Of a DNA stretch of 64,000 bases, positions 54,907 to 64,000 are shown piece after piece. This DNA is from Alligator mississippiensis (taxonomy: Eukaryota; Chordata; Crocodylia; Alligatoridae). Made by a program: the position numbers and the translations under genes. Within the stretch, counting starts at the first letter, position 1, and each line of letters starts with the position of its first letter. The stretch lies in the NCBI RefSeq assembly GCF_030867095.1, contig NC_081832.1, positions 56,715,444-56,779,443 on the forward strand, in the 5' to 3' direction. The notes beneath the pieces are model-generated. The model saw only the letters and a list, made by a program, of their open reading frames with translations, made no database searches and was not told the origin of the DNA.

Positions 54907-56940
54907 TAGTGCCTAATTGCACAAGCTGTTTCATTTTCCTTAGTGAAAACTATCCAGGAGCTATTGCAAATAGCTCTGATGTTTGTGGAGGTCCCCTAAG
55001 TCTGTAAAACAACATATGATCATAATAACAGATCTTTTCCCCGTTTGCACATTTAAGCAAAGAAGGAGGGGATTGATGGATGGGGAGGAAAATTGTTTGG
55101 CCTCTCCTATCCTTTCTTTCAGGATGAGATGCTTTAAGAATAGGTGATGGTACAGGAGAGTCTGAGTCTATTCACCTTTCCCTCCCTAAAAGACACTTTG
55201 CTAACAATCTCCGCATTGAATGTCACAGTAGCATCTCTGAAGTTAGAAAAAAAGAGCATTACTATTGCTGTCCATGCCTGATCAAACTTGGGATCAGATG
55301 GTGGCTTTACGTTACTGGCTGATCAGTGAGGAGTGAGGAAGAGCAGAACAGACAGGAGTCCCTGAAGGAATTGCAGGTGACTCAGAATTCCTGACTCAGC
55401 CAGAGCACTCTGTGAAATAGAAAATTTACCAACATTTGAAAATTGTGCTTGCATGCACTCCCCATGTGCGAGTAGGTCCACTGGTCAGAGCAGAAAGGGA
55501 ACAGGATACTGGCCTTGTTCTTGATATATTCCATACCTGCTCCGTTTTGGGAGCCTAGCATCAGAGGTTGCACAGCAATTGAGACCTGCATAATGAGGTA
55601 GATGAATCTGCTTAACGTGATTTTATGCTCCCTGGACAACCAGCAATAATCCACTCCTTTGTGGAAACCTCAAGGTGAGGTGTTGCCATGAAAAATGCTG
55701 CTGACTTTAAAGGGAACAAAATGGGAAAGGATCTAATGGCACAGATGCCTCTGCTCACATGTGCAAGTCTGTGATTTAATGATGGAAAGGCAGGAAATGT
55801 TCTACTAGTTCTTTTCTAGGAGTCCTTTTATTTCTTCCTTCTTCCTATCTCCCCATTCATTTATGTTTTTAAACACAGCATTATTTTACAGCCAATCTGC
55901 CTCTTATTTCTTAGTTGCTTTGCCCCCCTATACTTGTGAAATGTTTGGAATCAGATACATACAAGCAAGCAATATCAAGAAAAAAAAGTCATCTGGCTCT
56001 AAAAACACAAGCAACTACTGAGGAAGTGAAAAGCTTAGACTCTGCTGTATTAACTGTTATACATGACTAGGCCCATCATATTGCAGGAGGGAATAGTGAC
56101 ATATACACAAAAACTATTATAGCACATCATTCATTTTCCAGTAGAACAATTCATAAAAATTCATAAAAGTTAAGCTGCACCATACAGCAAGCATCCCCAC
56201 CCTGCTACCCCCACCAGACATTAAGGCACTTCATTTTATGATGGAAATATTTTATTGTGACACATTTTGATTATAGTTGTATAAATCTCTCATCAGTGAA
56301 TTCCCTGCATATATTTCTTTTTTCTCAACAGAGCTGCCTCAATCCTCCTTATATGCATTATTTACTCAGTTAAACTAAAGAAAATCTAAAGCAGCAAAAC
56401 ACTGAATCAAAAAATATACAGAAAAATACATTTTCAAGATTCTGAAGGAGAAAGAGAATGCAACACCAAATGAGCAGCTAAAGACTTATTTGGTATGTAT
56501 CTTTTATGAAAAAGTTTGAACATTTTACTGAGTATATCTTACAGATGAATTATGCATTATCTTCAGTGGTTTCACAAAGACAGCACATTTTATGAAAAAA
56601 TGTGATATACGATCTACAAATGGCTTCTGAGATGCTATTTAAAATATAAAAAGTGGACAGTTCCATGTACACCATGCTTATCTGTTTTGTACTTACCTGA
56701 GTAAACACAAAATATTGCAAACAAAAAACTTGGAAGTTTTTGTGTTTCCGTACCAGACTAAGGATTGCTTCAGGAAGGGAAGTGATTGCAACTGAACATA
56801 GAGCTTGTGCACAATATTTTGTTATGGCTGGAAAAAAAGCTTTGATCATTTTTAATGCTTTACATGAAAATCCCAAAGCACAATGCCAAACAATATTACT
56901 AGCACCCTTTGGGGATAAGTAAGAGTTGTCCCCATATGGA
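54907..56940. other. AT-rich unique DNA
   Basis: No coding domain. Frames at 55382-55654 and 56550-56876 on the minus strand have no recognisable family. Confidence 0.4.
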
Positions 56941-56942
56941 AT

Positions 56943-57545
56943 GGAGGCACAAAGAGGGGATGTGAGTAGTTTAAGGCCACAGGGGGTGCATCCCCATGTG
57001 TTTGTACCTGCAGGGACTCACATTTCCTATGGGACAAATAGCAACAGCATGTACATGTGCCACTGGTATTTATCCCCAGACAGATTCCTGCATGCGTGAC
57101 AGCATGTAGCAAAGTGACCTGAGTGGGGTAGGGGAGGCTGGGGCCAGCACCTGTGCTGACCTCAGCAGCCTTATCTGGGAGCCTGGGGGCTTTTTGGGGC
57201 AGCAAGGGCACTGATCCAGCTGCTTGGAGCCTGGCTGGCTGCCAGAGCATGGCTCTGGCCAGCAGGCTCCAATTTCTGGTGGCGTGCACTACTGCCACAT
57301 GCACCGTGCTGCTTTTTTAATGGAGTTTTCTTTTACACTGGGATCTCCTGATGTAAAAAAAAAACTAGCAAATTAGCAGTGTGGTGAATGCGTAAATGTG
57401 AGCTGCAGGCAGTTTAAGGTGCTTCAAACAGCTTTGAGGCACCACAAACCACATGTGCATGCTCGTGGGACTGTGCCCAGAGAGTCTGAGGCAGAGCTGG
57501 GATTACAACTTGGGTTCCCTCAGACTTACCCCTGCTCACACCCTT
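56943..57545 (-). repeat. MIR SINE split by a foldback element
   Basis: GAGGCACAAAGAGGGGATGTGAG, AGTTTAAGGCCACAG at 56943-56980 is a reverse-oriented MIR tail (GAGGCACAGAGAGGTTAAGTGACTTGCCCAAGGTCACA). The MIR core resumes at about 57480 with GAGGCAGAGCTGGGATTACA, ACTTGGGTTCCCTCAGACT. The intervening 500 bp is foreign. Confidence 0.65.
56982..57480. mobile_element. Foldback DNA element inserted in an MIR
   Basis: The left end is GGGGTGCATCCCCATGTG and the inverted right end GGGCACAGTCCCACGAGCATG. Inside are CTGGCTGCCAGAGC and GTGGCxTGCACTACTGCCAC palindromes, and a CTTTGAGGCACCACAAACCACATGTGC block like those at 1950 and 11380. GC-rich and non-coding. It belongs with the GGGYGCAT-ended group. 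No clear target duplication. Confidence 0.55.
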
Positions 57546-57834
57546 TCATATTTTTCCAATGTAACAGCTGAGCATGGGGCCCGTGAAAAAGGAAATATGC
57601 GTGCCGATTTCTGACACGCTTTCAAGAAAATCTGTATCAACTTCTAAGTGTATTATCAACTACAGTTCTGTAATAAGCTTCTCAACCTTTCTGGAATAGT
57701 CCAAGTCACAAAATACATTTGTTTCTTTTGGACGAAAAACCCAACCAACCCTAAGACCTTTTTAGCCAGTTGTGTAGAGTTGGAGTGCTGTTGTAGCCAG
57801 GATGGTCCAGGAAATGGACAAGAGGCAAGGGAGC

Positions 57835-58100
57835 TTTGTGGTATCTTTTAGCTGCCAACTGTATAGTTGGGAGAAATGTTGGACAAGCTTTCAGGCATGA
57901 AATAGCCTCCTTTATTTAATTAGCTGTATCTTCAGAAGGGTATGTTGTGTCCCATATCATGTCCAATTTCTCTCTTACCTATACAGAAGGTCCAATAAAA
58001 GATATCACAACTCTTTGCCTTTTTAACTAGTTGTGTCCTTCAGTAAAATAGCTTGAACAGGCTAATTTGACCAATAATTGTCCAATAAAAGGCAATACTA
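57835..58100. repeat. Diverged old repeat with AGATATCAC ends
   Basis: TGTGGTATCTTTTAGCTGCCAAC on the left and GTCCAATAAAAGATATCACAAC on the right are approximate inverted counterparts, similar to the 42681 foldback element. Small CAAGCTTT, CTTCAGAAGG blocks between fit the same old family. Non-coding. Confidence 0.45.
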
Positions 58101-60961
58101 CAGGTTTGCAGTTGGCTTAAAAATCATCCCAATGGTCACGAAAACCATTTTAAAGAAAGTTATTTACTGAATAGTATATGCCACAATAACTATTTGTGTA
58201 GACTTTAGTTATTAGGAGTCAACAAAATTAAGTTAATTTTCCTTCAAAGCATAAAAATAAAGGCATGGTGGCTAGAGTCAAGAAATGAAGTTGGGCTAAT
58301 GTGCTGCATAGAGGAACTATGCTTTCAGAATTCTTGCCCCTCCACTGATTGCCAAGTCCAGAACTTTAAGCTGATATCACTGATAAATTGCATGTATAGA
58401 TTAACTTAGTCTTCTGAATATTCAACTGCATGTTTGCGGGCACATAATTCACTTTATTACTAAGATTGTCTATATAGTTCATAGAGTATTTTTATTTATT
58501 TTATTCACAGAGTGCTCAAGATGTCCATAGACTTAATCTGGTGAGGACATGCAAGTGTCCTGGCCTGGAGAAACTTATTATTTATTTTGATTTCAACAAA
58601 CAAAGGTTGATCCTGGGCAGCTGATGTCCTGGATGAATTATTAAAAATGCAAGCTGACAAAAAACCACCAAAACAAATGGATTTTCCTTTAATTCTACAA
58701 AAGAATTTAGGTCCATAACCTCAAAGATATTTGGGTACTTAAGTCTTATTTAGATGCCCTGGGAGCAGCAGGGACTTAACCCTGTGGGACAACAGCCCTA
58801 GTGACATCTGTAGATGCCAGTGAAGCAGATCACCTTTGCTGAGACATATCCCAGCACAGCTGATCCCTCTCCAAAGACAACATCTTTTTATAGACTTTGT
58901 GCTCCGATACACTGTACATTCCCTCAGGGCTAAAGCGCTTAACCGTATTTATCATACTTTGTTTTGTCACAATCTTTCTACATTTCTACCAGCTTTAAAT
59001 GAAAGACACATTTATCTGCTTAGAATGTTTCTAAAATGTTTCTTTATATATCCTAGATTTCCTAGAAAACCACCTCTCCAGGGCTAGGGGTTCTTCAGCA
59101 GATACAAACACTTTTCTGTAATTTCAGAATCACGAATGAATGTCATCCAGTTTCTGTGTTGTTTCTAGTGACAGGATTGTTACAATAATTAGGGAATCCT
59201 GTTACTGAATTACTTTATCCTTGATATGGAAATGGAATAAGCCCAAGATGTTTATATAGATACGTAAAAAGAAATAAGACAGTAATGTTGAGTATGATGA
59301 GAAATGTTCAGTTTTATACAGCTAGTTCACTGTAACAATGAAAGTGATGGAAAATAAGGAAACAATGAAGTTTCTAGAATTTCTTTATGAAAAAAACCTT
59401 TTTGGGTCTTTTAAGAGGAAAATTACTATTAAACAGCAACACTCCTTTCAGATTTAGACAACTGGATTTCTACTTTAGGCTTTTGCAGAACCTTGTTATC
59501 AATTCATTGCTGGTGAGATCTCAAATACTTCCAATAAATTTGTCTCCTACTACAGCAAAAAGAAAAAAAGAAAGAATGAAAAATGCAAATAACACTTTCT
59601 ATCTCTAACATGCCCACTGTAGAAATCTGGAGCCTTTACCTACAGCACAGAACTAGCTCCGAAGCTTCTGCAGACATCCTTTTGTATGGTAGCTTTCTAC
59701 TGATTGGATAACACAAGGCACATTAAGATTACAAATGCCAAGAGATTAATGGTACCAGGTGTTGAAATTTTGGAGAGAAACCTATGGGTGGTGCTACTTA
59801 GTACTGGAGGGCTAGGCTTGGGGAAAGGGTAGTAGTTAATAACTTGGACTCATGCTAGAAAATACTTCTTACAGTTTTTATTGTCTATTATTTTTGCTGG
59901 CAAGGACAGTTTCCTGAACAGCATTCCTCTGCCTGCTAATTGCTCAAAGGGCAGCCCAGAGACAATAAATAATTGTGTAGGCAACAACAAAATGCTAGAG
60001 TCATTTTTCTGAGGCTATTTTGTCATGATTACTCCACCACGGGCACATTACCAAAGGAAAAAAAAATCACAAAAAAATGACATTGAGTAAAGCTTAGCTT
60101 TAAAAACACAGGGAAGTCTTATGTCCCTACAGAAGGAGAGAGGATGTAGAATATAAAGATTAAAGTATGTACAGTTAATATGAAATATTTGTCATATTCT
60201 TTCTGGAGTGAGGAGGACAGTAGCTGAATACAAATAGGGTTTGAAAAATAAGGAGGCAGCCTAATTTAATAGGTAAAGCAGGGAAGAGGTTCTGAGTTAC
60301 ATTTTAGTTTTGGCATTTTACTGTGGTGATTACAGTCTCCTCTTAGGGCCTAGTTACATGGTAAATTTAGGAGGCTTTTCAAGCTCTTTACCCCTGGATT
60401 GGCTGCACGTTAACACCCTTAAGTGGTTTAAACACTCATTCAGATTAAAGTCATGTCGCTCCAGGACAGGATTATCTGTAGTCCACCTAATTTTGCTCCT
60501 GCTTCATTAAAGTGTGGCCAGTTCTTAGGTGTTGGTTGCTTAGATTGCAATCAGGGAAAGAATTCAGACACAGCAATACATTCACCATGTCAGGCCATTA
60601 TCACCCACAGCAAATTTTTTCTTCCTCTGACTACTTCAATTTTGCTTCTTCCTCTTCCACAACAGACTAAAAAAGAAACACACACAATATGAAGACATTG
60701 TGACTGACAGCACTGATTTTGTTTGCATTAAGAAACATGTTAGGTAGGCTCCTAGTTCTGCCTCTGCTCAGCAAGCTTCTAGTAGCAAATCACAGCTGTA
60801 CAGGTGAAGGACAGACTGATTTTTTTTTATATAAGGTGTGATGGCTCCGCTAAGACAAACAACACTAAATTGATTAATATTTGTGCAGTTTATAGCATAA
60901 GGTGTAACAAGGATCTTAGTCAGACTGTCATTCTGATCCTGGATGTGGGAGAATGGGAGCT
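58101..60961. other. Mostly unique DNA with a possible MIR
   Basis: About 60250-60360 (GGCAGCCTAATTTAATAGGTAAAGCAGGG, then GGTTCTGAGTTACATTTTAG, CCTCTTAGGGCC) is a weak MIR candidate. The frame at 58836-59087 and the others have no family resemblance. Confidence 0.35.
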
Positions 60962-61590
60962 AAGGCTATTTGTACATGCCACAAAATTGGCCTTTAAAGT
61001 GGCTTAATGCCCTTTTGTACCACTTTAATGGTGCAGGTGTTTACACATGTCAGTGGAGGAATGCGCTTTAATGGCATAGCTGTTTATACATGTTGGCAGC
61101 ATAATGTGTTTTAAGTGACTTTGGGATGCAGCAAAATAAAACATGCCTGAGGTGTTTTAGTTTGCTACCTTACAGCTGGGCCCCATGCAGGTCAGGGGCT
61201 CTGCAGGCAGCCCATGTAGGCAGCCTGGCAGCAGCCCATGCAGGCAAGCTCCACTGAAGGAAGAAAAAAAAAGCAGTGAGCCTGATCTTTTTTTTTTCTC
61301 CGCTCTCCAGAACCTGCCTCCCTTCCTGAGCTATGTGGGGGTCCAGTGCTCCCCTCTGCGGCAGCAGTGCCCCCCAGGATTGCCTGGGCCCGGTGCCTGT
61401 GGCCAGTTGCCACCTGGGGGGGTGCTGCCGCTGGTGCATAGGGAAGCACCAGCCCCTCCTCTCCTGCAGCTCAGAGACCACTTGGTCTACTGGCAGCTCA
61501 CCCTCCCATCCCTGCCACCGGAGAGCCAGGAAAGGATCGGCCTGACCCTTGCGTACATGCCACGCTGGTTTACTTCACCCTAAAATAAAG
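60962..61590. repeat. Probable DNA-element remnant with GC-rich centre
   Basis: The left part has repeated GTTTA(C/T)ACATGT and TTTAATGG words in both orientations (60960-61140). The centre (61160-61560) is GC-rich and has approximate AGGCAGCC palindromes near 61200-61240. The 132-codon plus frame at 61185-61583 lies in this centre and has no recognised domain. Boundaries uncertain. Confidence 0.35.
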
Positions 61591-62332
61591 AGGTGTTTTT
61601 AAAAACTCACCCTTCAGTTTAGGAAGAATCAAACTGTAGTAAACCCCCATAGTGTGTATGAATGGCCTGAAATGGGGTGATGTCTGAAATGTCCCAGTTC
61701 TGCCACCTAAACATCACAAATGAAATCAGTCAAATTGCCTTACAGAGGGAAGTAAGGTGTTGTCTAAAAAAGGGAGGGTTCTCTACACTTCCCACTACAA
61801 TCCACAGCAAAAGGAGCTCTGACACTGAGCCAGTTTATTCTGTGGAAAGTAAGCCAGTCCACCTTTTTTTCAGAGCAGATGGCAAAGTTACAATGTTGCT
61901 TTATGGATCTAAAGAAAAAAAATCACTAGTCCTTTATGTAAAGTGAAGCTATTATTTTCCTTCTAGTGGTTGTGCTCATGAACTTATAATCATGTGTGAA
62001 GTGCTCTGAAAAATTTGCATGGAAGCTGGTACAGAAATGTGAATTGCTAATTTACATGTTATTTGTCCCCACAAGAGTCTTCTAAAAAATTATGTCACTT
62101 ACTGAATTGGAAAGGTTTTCTTTTAAGCCTTGCTTACTCATGACGTGTATTTAGCTGTATCTGTGCCTGTCAATTGTGTAGGAAAAGGAAGTTCACAGAT
62201 TTCAGTCAGTCTTCCCAGACCTTGACAATGGCTTTTTTTTTAAGGGTCAGAAGTCCCTTCTGCTTAACTGACTTGTTCACTATGTACACTGACATTCAAA
62301 TAGGACAAAAATAGGATAGCTGGGAGGCAGGA
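61591..62332. other. AT-rich spacer
   Basis: No feature recognised. The 89-codon frame at 61677-61946 has no family resemblance. Confidence 0.4.
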
Positions 62333-62400
62333 TAGTCTTGAGGTTAAAGCACTGGACAAGAAACAGAAGATCTTGATATCTCTGGATACTCATGCTGTGA
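62333..62400 (+). repeat. MIR 5' fragment
   Basis: GTCTTGAGGTTAAAGCACTGG, ACAAGAAACAGAAGATCTTGA is the tRNA-like head of an MIR. The element stops where family G copy G2 begins at about 62407, so G2 probably inserted into or next to it. Confidence 0.5.
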
Positions 62401-62687
62401 ATACAAGGGGCGTATCCACACATGCAAGCATGTGTGCTTGCACCAGTTTCAAATAGAAGCGGTGCAAATTTGAGTTGGAATTTTTTGCCTCGGTGCACAT
62501 GCTCAGACATGCACTTTGTTGTGGAGCAAATTGTGCTACTTGGGGCAAAATAATCCTGCCTGGCTCCTCCCAGATCTACAGCCAAGGGGAGCTAGAGCCT
62601 GGAGCCAGCACCTGTGCTGTTCCCAGCAGTACAAAAAGCTTCCCTGGCAAGCAGCTCAGGGCTACTCACTTTCAGGAGCTCCTAGGG

Positions 62688-63118
62688 GTCTCCTGCCTCT
62701 TCTGTGGGCAGAGGGAGACCATGGAGCACATGACCCTTGAGTGTGCCATACTGCAGCCCCTCCACCTCCACCTCCAGAACCTCCTCTTGAAGTTATGGTT
62801 GAATTTCACCCCCCATTTTTTTGTTTTGGGTCACCCCATCCATGGCCCCACCAAGTCCCAGGACCTCCTGGTCAACCTCTTCATGGCCCTGGCCAGTTGG
62901 ACCCTGTATTTGACCAGGAAGGAGGATCTGGCCAGTAAGGTGCCTGGAAACTGGAGACTGTGGGGGCACATTCCTCTCACTTGTCAGTCTACACCTCTGG
63001 GGAGAGCACCAGTGGGTGGCATCCACCAGCTCCTTGGATGCCTTTGAGGACTGGTGGGTGCAGCCCAGGGGGCTCTGCTCGGTGTCCCCCTCAGGTGCAC
63101 TTATTTTCATGTTTTGAC
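62688..63118 (+). pseudogene. LINE ORF2 C-terminus with CCHC zinc motif
   Basis: The frame open from 62475 enters the LINE at residue 72: GVSCLFCGQRETMEHMTLEC gives C-x2-C-x7-H-x4-C. It continues with LLKLWLNFTPHFFVLGHPIH, GPTKSQDLLVNLFMALASWT and LYLTRKEDLA. After a frameshift near 63020 it reads STSSLDAFEDWWVQPRGLCS, VSPSGALIFMF, stop (about 63109). The end resembles Tx1-type ORF2 C-termini (LCSVSPSGxLxLxF). The first 71 residues of the frame come from the host repeat and are not LINE protein. Confidence 0.8.
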
Positions 63119-63264
63119 CCTTTGACCCACATGACACTCCTATCCTGTTTTTTTCATTAGTTGTCCCAAGTATTTTGTTGTGTTATCCATCCATTGCCTC
63201 CATACAATAGGAGCTATTAGCTGTGTGGGACTCAGAGCCCATGATAATTGGATGATAAAAATAG
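62688..63264 (+). mobile_element. 5'-truncated Tx1/L1-like LINE with 16-bp target duplication
   Basis: TCAGGAGCTCCTAGGG (62672-62687) and TCAGGAGCTCCTGGGG (63265-63280), identical at 15 of 16 bases, flank the segment. The uninterrupted relative at 8.2-8.3 kb has a single AAGGAGCTTTTGGGG-like block there. It holds the last part of ORF2, a roughly 140-bp 3' region and a short ATGATAAAAA-type tail. The long target duplication fits L1-clade LINEs rather than CR1. Confidence 0.85.
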
Positions 63265-63369
63265 TCAGGAGCTCCTGGGGCTTGGTCAGTTGGTATCTGG
63301 GGACACTACCTCTTGTGCCAGCTGGACTGCTGCAGCACATCCCAAATCCATTTTTAAAAATACCCGCAA

Positions 63370-63412
63370 ATCCATGTTCTTCCACAATTAAAAGAAAAAA
63401 AAACAACACTCT

Positions 63413-63443
<31 letters not shown>

Positions 63444-64000
63444 TACAAACATATATATATATATATATGTATATATATGAGGGAGAGAGGGATCAATTAG
63501 CTGGGCAATGCTTCATTGGTATATATACAATGTTAAAGCAATTTGGAAGCCTACTAGTGTCTCTATCATCATGCTAAAATAAATTCTAAATACCTATATG
63601 GGTTGATGTGTGCTTTTGGTTTTCTTCACAAATGGTGGGTGTGTGATGGGGGGATGTGGTGTTTGCAGGAGGAAGTGTAGAGGAAGGCAAGTGGGTGTGT
63701 GGGTGTGTATGGAGGGATGTGGGTTGGTCTGTGGGTAGGTGTGGGGCAATTGCTGGGGGCACTGTGGGTGTGGGGGACCTTGTGGGAGGGCTTCTCAGGA
63801 GGGGTGGTCCTCTGGCCCCCACAGGGTGCAGCCCTCCCACACAGCACATGGAATGCCCCCCCCCTCCCCCACAGAGCCCCAGATACCCCCTGGAGGACCA
63901 CAGCAGCACCTTCCCAGGGCCCATAACTTACCTTCCTCAGCAGCAGGGGAAGTGGGGTGCTCTGAGCCTGCTGCTGCCAGCTTCCAGATCTTGGGGACCG
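63370..64000. repeat. GC-rich dispersed repeat E2, cut by the window edge
   Basis: This is the direct-orientation homologue of 9831-10360: CCATGTTCTTCCACAATTAAAAG, then a microsatellite, GTTAAAGCAATTTGGAAGCC, TCTATCATCATG, CTTTTGGTTTTCTTC, a G-rich tract, and CACAGGGTGCAGCCC. It probably continues past the window. Confidence 0.65.
63412..63478. repeat. (CA)n(TA)n microsatellite
   Basis: About 12 CA units are followed by an ATACATA(CA) transition and TA units. It occupies the same place in repeat E2 as the (TA)n(GA)n of E1, so the repeat itself carries a fast-evolving microsatellite. Confidence 0.9.

Larger units (their letters stand above)
62407..63369 (+). mobile_element. DNA element family G, copy G2, carrying a nested LINE
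   Basis: It begins GGGGCGTATCCACACATGC and matches the minus strand of 8225-8545 over CAAATTTGAGxTGG, GCAAATTGTGC, GGGGCAAAATAA, CCCAGATCT and GCAGTAxAAAAxGCT. Beyond a LINE insertion it continues with GACACTACCTCTTGTGCCAGCTGG. It then runs into repeat E2. TATAAAAG of the other copy is TACAAAAA here. Confidence 0.65.

Noticed and set aside
62475..62687. N-terminal 71 residues of the 190-codon frame
   Set aside because: This part is translated from the host DNA repeat (matching 8201-8545). The LINE protein begins only after the target duplication.
1..64000. Bacterial or phage gene cluster, CRISPR array, operon or riboswitch
   Set aside because: No dense coding, no ribosome-binding-site pattern and no regularly spaced identical repeats. 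All recognisable proteins are vertebrate-type retrotransposon products.
1..64000. Functional tRNA or rRNA genes
   Set aside because: Only diverged tRNA-like heads of SINEs were seen (6245, 14270, 62333). None keeps complete A and B boxes with a foldable cloverleaf on inspection.

Overview
The window looks like vertebrate intergenic or deep intronic DNA with no complete host gene. It has chicken-repeat-1 (CR1) LINEs with the typical 3' end, MIR-type SINE relics, Charlie-type hAT relics, and several families of non-autonomous DNA transposons with 8-bp target duplications. This mix fits a sauropsid. The style of the CR1 subfamilies, and a long CR1 frame still open in an otherwise decayed landscape, point most to a crocodilian, less likely a turtle. 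That assignment is inference. No operon, prophage, CRISPR array or bacterial gene is present, and most open frames are chance frames inside GC-rich repeats.

Layout. 1-7 kb: mostly unique AT-rich DNA with one long palindrome. 7-11.4 kb: a dense cluster of DNA-transposon remains, including degraded Myb/SANT-like coding pieces and GC-rich palindromes. 11.6-14.3 kb: an old CR1 endonuclease fragment, then a Charlie-like hAT carrying a second hAT inside it. 16.5-19.2 kb: an unclassified GC-shifted block, two ZNF143-like motifs and two inverted-repeat elements. 20.9-23.6 kb: a dead minus-strand CR1. 23.8-26 kb: two hAT-type elements. 29.7-35 kb: a Tx1/L1-like LINE (zinc-knuckle ORF1, endonuclease, C-terminal zinc motif) split by a 1.8-kb GC-rich repeat. 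36-41 kb: an old plus-strand CR1 split by a younger minus-strand CR1 whose 711-codon reverse-transcriptase frame is intact. 41.5-46.7 kb: further DNA-transposon copies. 49.6-51.2 kb: a Helitron-like GC-rich element with a large internal palindrome. 51.8-53.7 kb: microsatellites and a duplicated LINE C-terminal fragment, one copy split by a hAT. 54-61 kb: mostly unique DNA with a CTCF-like motif. 62.4-64 kb: a composite repeat that received a 5'-truncated LINE with a 15/16 target duplication.

The strongest results are the insertion histories that can be read directly: a CR1 in a CR1 (frame resumes, AAACTC duplicated), a hAT in a hAT, a hAT in a LINE, a LINE in a DNA repeat with a related uninterrupted copy elsewhere in the window, and a GC-rich repeat in a LINE endonuclease. 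I see no convincing new multi-gene system. The nearest to a functional protein is the CR1 reverse transcriptase, but its upstream endonuclease has two frameshifts and a D-to-N change in the SDH motif. The possible host signals are one short exon-like segment, one CTCF-like site and two ZNF143-like motifs. Boundaries and family names were read by eye and are approximate unless a target duplication fixes them.
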